From assembly GCA_900543975.1 (NCBI GenBank), contig UQTI01000073.1, positions 1-14,202 of the forward strand: a stretch of DNA of 14,202 nucleotides. The letters are read 5' to 3'. Source of the stretch: an uncultured Prevotella sp. GTDB taxonomy: Bacteria; Bacteroidota; Bacteroidia; Bacteroidales; Bacteroidaceae. Each line of letters opens with the position of its first letter. Within the stretch, counting starts at the first letter, position 1. A program made the position numbers and the translations under genes. Shown here piece by piece: positions 14,122-14,202 of this stretch. The notes beneath the pieces were generated by a model. It saw only the letters and a list, made by a program, of their open reading frames with translations, ran no database searches and was not told the DNA's origin.

Positions 14122-14176
14122 CGAGCGTCGCCGCGCTCGACTTTGTAGCTTGCCAGAGCGTCGCCGAAGGCGGCGA
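14122..14176. repeat. GC-rich hairpin pair sharing an 11-mer at the window edge
   Basis: GAGCGTCGCCG occurs at 14123-14133 and 14156-14166. The first copy lies in a hairpin CGAGCG-TCGCCG-CGCTCG (14122-14139), and the second leads into TCGCCG-AAGG-CGGCGA (14161-14176). The GC content contrasts sharply with the AT-rich sequence before it. No coding frame is supported; the element may continue beyond the window. Confidence 0.55.
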
Positions 14177-14202
14177 ATATCCATAACCGCTGGTGAAGAG
14201 AG

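Overview
The window looks like chromosomal DNA of a Bacteroidales bacterium, most likely from the Prevotella group. The evidence is indirect but consistent: candidate promoters carry the Bacteroidetes -7 box TAnnTTTG instead of a sigma-70 -10 box, most start codons lack a Shine-Dalgarno sequence, one lipoprotein carries the surface-export signal Cys-Ser-Asp-Asp-Asp-Asp, and the housekeeping proteins read like Bacteroidales homologues. I ran no database search, so the genus is an inference.

Layout. Positions 2-940 (+) hold tatC, whose reading frame runs open through a 42-bp tandem repeat at the left edge. A convergent gap (941-1287) holds a perfect 40-bp inverted repeat and a 42-bp tandem array. 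A minus-strand block follows, read right to left: a DMT/EamA transporter (5847-4903), a gap full of simple repeats, rbfA (4603-4268), a LolC/LolE-type ABC permease overlapping rbfA by 4 bp (4271-3024), and a YidE/AspT-family transporter (2949-1288). A divergent intergenic region (5848-6340) carries back-to-back candidate promoters and a 13-bp tandem repeat that would lie in the leader of the DMT transporter mRNA.

The plus strand continues with sufE (6341-6820), a SpoU/TrmH-family RNA methyltransferase overlapping it by 8 bp (6813-7343), and a membrane-anchored regulator (7397-9034) made of a signal peptide, TPR-like helices, one membrane helix and a cytoplasmic AraC-type DNA-binding domain. 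A strong terminator (9077-9145) ends that unit.

The accessory part is 9200-14071. It has its own promoter box, two lipoproteins of unknown function (9268-10434 and 10670-12607), a clostripain-family (C11) cysteine-protease lipoprotein (12619-13926) 11 bp behind the second lipoprotein, and a textbook terminator (14037-14071). By eye the two unknown lipoproteins share an N-terminal Fn3-like domain and five copies in total of one roughly 120-150-residue module. With the upstream one-component membrane regulator this could be a cell-envelope system: a periplasmic sensor, surface lipoproteins and a surface Arg/Lys-type protease. That functional link is inferred from gene order and shared architecture only, and it is the part of the window most likely to be undescribed.
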